Positions 63,059-64,000 of a stretch of 64,000 nucleotides of DNA are shown piece after piece (position 1 is the stretch's first letter; every line of letters begins with the position of its first letter). A program made the translations under genes and the position numbers. This DNA is from Fibrobacterota bacterium (GTDB lineage: Bacteria; Fibrobacterota; Chitinivibrionia; Chitinivibrionales; Chitinispirillaceae), in the NCBI GenBank assembly GCA_023459055.1, contig JAEWVR010000029.1:169474-233473 (forward strand). The letters run 5' to 3'. Below the pieces are notes generated by a model that saw only the letters and a list, made by a program, of their open reading frames with translations, made no database searches and was not told where the DNA came from.

Positions 63059-63993
63059 TTATTAAAGATCAATCATTTCGATACTTTATGAAAACGTTTG
63101 TTACTTGTACAACACTGTTTGTTTTCATGGCATTTATTCAATGTAACAAGCGTTCCGGCAGCGCTTCAGAAACTATTCAGATAAAGGGTTCTGATACAGT
63201 TGTCAATCTGGTACAGGCTTGGGTAGAAGCGTTCAGAATTGTCTACCCCTCAATTAAAATTGAAGTTTCAGGTGGTGGAAGTGGTGTAGGTATCGCAGCG
63301 TTGGAACGAGGTGCAATCGATATCGCAACAGCAAGCAGAAATATCAAGCCTAAAGAAGCTAAAGCTGTATTTGACATCACAGGAAAAGAGCCGATTGAGC
63401 ATATTATTGCCTATGACGGGCTTGCGCTTTATGTAAACAAAAACAATCCTATTGACAGTATCACCATAAGTGACCTTGCACGGATTTATGGTGATGATAA
63501 CAGGGCTTTACATTGGAGCGATCTTGGCATAACCATTCCAAAGGTAAAGTCAGACAAAATCATTCGTATCAGTCGTCAATCGAGTTCTGGAACGTATGAT
63601 TTTTTCCGTGAGAAAGTACTGAACAAAAAAGATTTCAGTCTTGGATCAAGTGATATGAATGGCTCCAAGGAGGTTGTTGAGCTTGTGGGATCCACCAAAA
63701 CTGCAATCGGATACAGTGGAATGGGGTACGCTACTGAAGCCATAAAAATGCTTAAATTAATGAAAAAGGTGGGTGATACCGCCTATGCACCAACCGTTGA
63801 GAACACACTCAGTAAAAAATATCCTCTTGCACGTTCTTTACAAATGTACACACTTGGTCAGCCGGATGGCGCAATCAAAAAATTTCTCGATTGGATACTT
63901 TCAGAGGATGGTCAGAGACTTGTTGCAGAAAACGGATTTGTTCCTGTAAAGAGTGCTGCAACAGCACATGATTCATCGGATATATCCAGATAG
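63055..63993 (+). CDS. pstS: Phosphate ABC transporter substrate-binding protein PstS
   Basis: 312 aa from TTG 63055 (AAGGA upstream, TTGA overlap with phoU), or 301 aa from ATG 63088, which lacks a ribosome-binding site. Signal/lipobox MAFIQC. Phosphate-binding motifs: IQIKGSDTVVNLVQAW, EVSGGGSGVGIAALERGAID, IATASRNIKPKEA, ISRQSSSGTYDFFREKVL, AIGYSGMGYATEAIKML. It delivers phosphate to PstCAB, whose genes probably follow beyond the window. Confidence 0.93.
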   Translation: MIIKDQSFRYFMKTFVTCTTLFVFMAFIQCNKRSGSASETIQIKGSDTVVNLVQAWVEAFRIVYPSIKIEVSGGGSGVGIAALERGAIDIATASRNIKPKEAKAVFDITGKEPIEHIIAYDGLALYVNKNNPIDSITISDLARIYGDDNRALHWSDLGITIPKVKSDKIIRISRQSSSGTYDFFREKVLNKKDFSLGSSDMNGSKEVVELVGSTKTAIGYSGMGYATEAIKMLKLMKKVGDTAYAPTVENTLSKKYPLARSLQMYTLGQPDGAIKKFLDWILSEDGQRLVAENGFVPVKSAATAHDSSDISR

Positions 63994-64000
63994 CAGTATC

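Overview
The window is chromosomal DNA of a Gram-negative bacterium, A+T-rich by eye. It encodes a TonB-dependent receptor, lipoproteins, outer-membrane barrels, a Bat (aerotolerance-type) operon, a PEP-CTERM protein, cohesin and dockerin modules, and a beta-propeller protein whose C-terminus resembles a type IX secretion sorting domain. This mix suggests the Fibrobacterota/Bacteroidota/Gemmatimonadota side of the tree (a Chitinivibrionia-like genome is my guess). The sequence alone does not fix the phylum. I see no rRNA, tRNA, CRISPR array or intact insertion sequence.

1-9.2 kb is a signalling block. A sensor kinase with a periplasmic solute-binding domain runs off the left edge on the minus strand. 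On the plus strand follows a tightly overlapping operon: TonB-dependent receptor, periplasmic YfiR-like protein, CHASE8-type membrane histidine kinase, single-domain response regulator, and a receiver-PAS-kinase-receiver hybrid. 9.8-12.5 kb is a Ca2+-type P-ATPase. 12.8-28.5 kb is all minus strand. It holds a split mutagenesis cassette (imuB and dnaE2 separated by a DUF559 nuclease gene lying between two copies of a ~190 bp repeat), then a run of small accessory genes (TfoX, LysE, two methyltransferases, GNAT, VOC, PNPOx, DUF190/CrcB fluoride export, GyrI-like, DUF72, DUF3795) broken by a decayed REP-associated transposase and gene fragments. It ends in a LexA-controlled operon (78-aa protein, lexA, radical-SAM DNA-repair protein) under an E. 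coli-like SOS box set between -35 and -10 elements.

28.9-41.1 kb is mixed. It has a calcium-loop protein, a translation/RNA block (DEAD helicase, SUI1, YaiI, YchF, RsmH-like), a GH113-like lipoprotein, a TPR O-GlcNAc-type transferase, dGTPase and a tyrosine phosphatase. 41.5-49.7 kb is DUF445 plus a Bat operon (BatD-like, BatA, BatB, BatC, alpha/beta hydrolase, BatD, BatE). A DedA/ATP-grasp fusion, a beta-propeller protein and a RhuM protein follow. 56.1-59.1 kb encodes a soluble LacI-sensor/CheA-like kinase.

59.2-64 kb looks like a phosphate module. A secreted metallophosphoesterase with a C-terminal dockerin sits next to a PEP-CTERM cohesin protein. Both are divergent from phoU (fused to a dead low-molecular-weight phosphatase domain) and pstS. 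A candidate 11-bp-period Pho box with a -10 lies in the divergent region.

GC-rich inverted-repeat elements of several families are scattered between genes and in places supply stop codons, C-termini or Shine-Dalgarno sequences to neighbouring genes.
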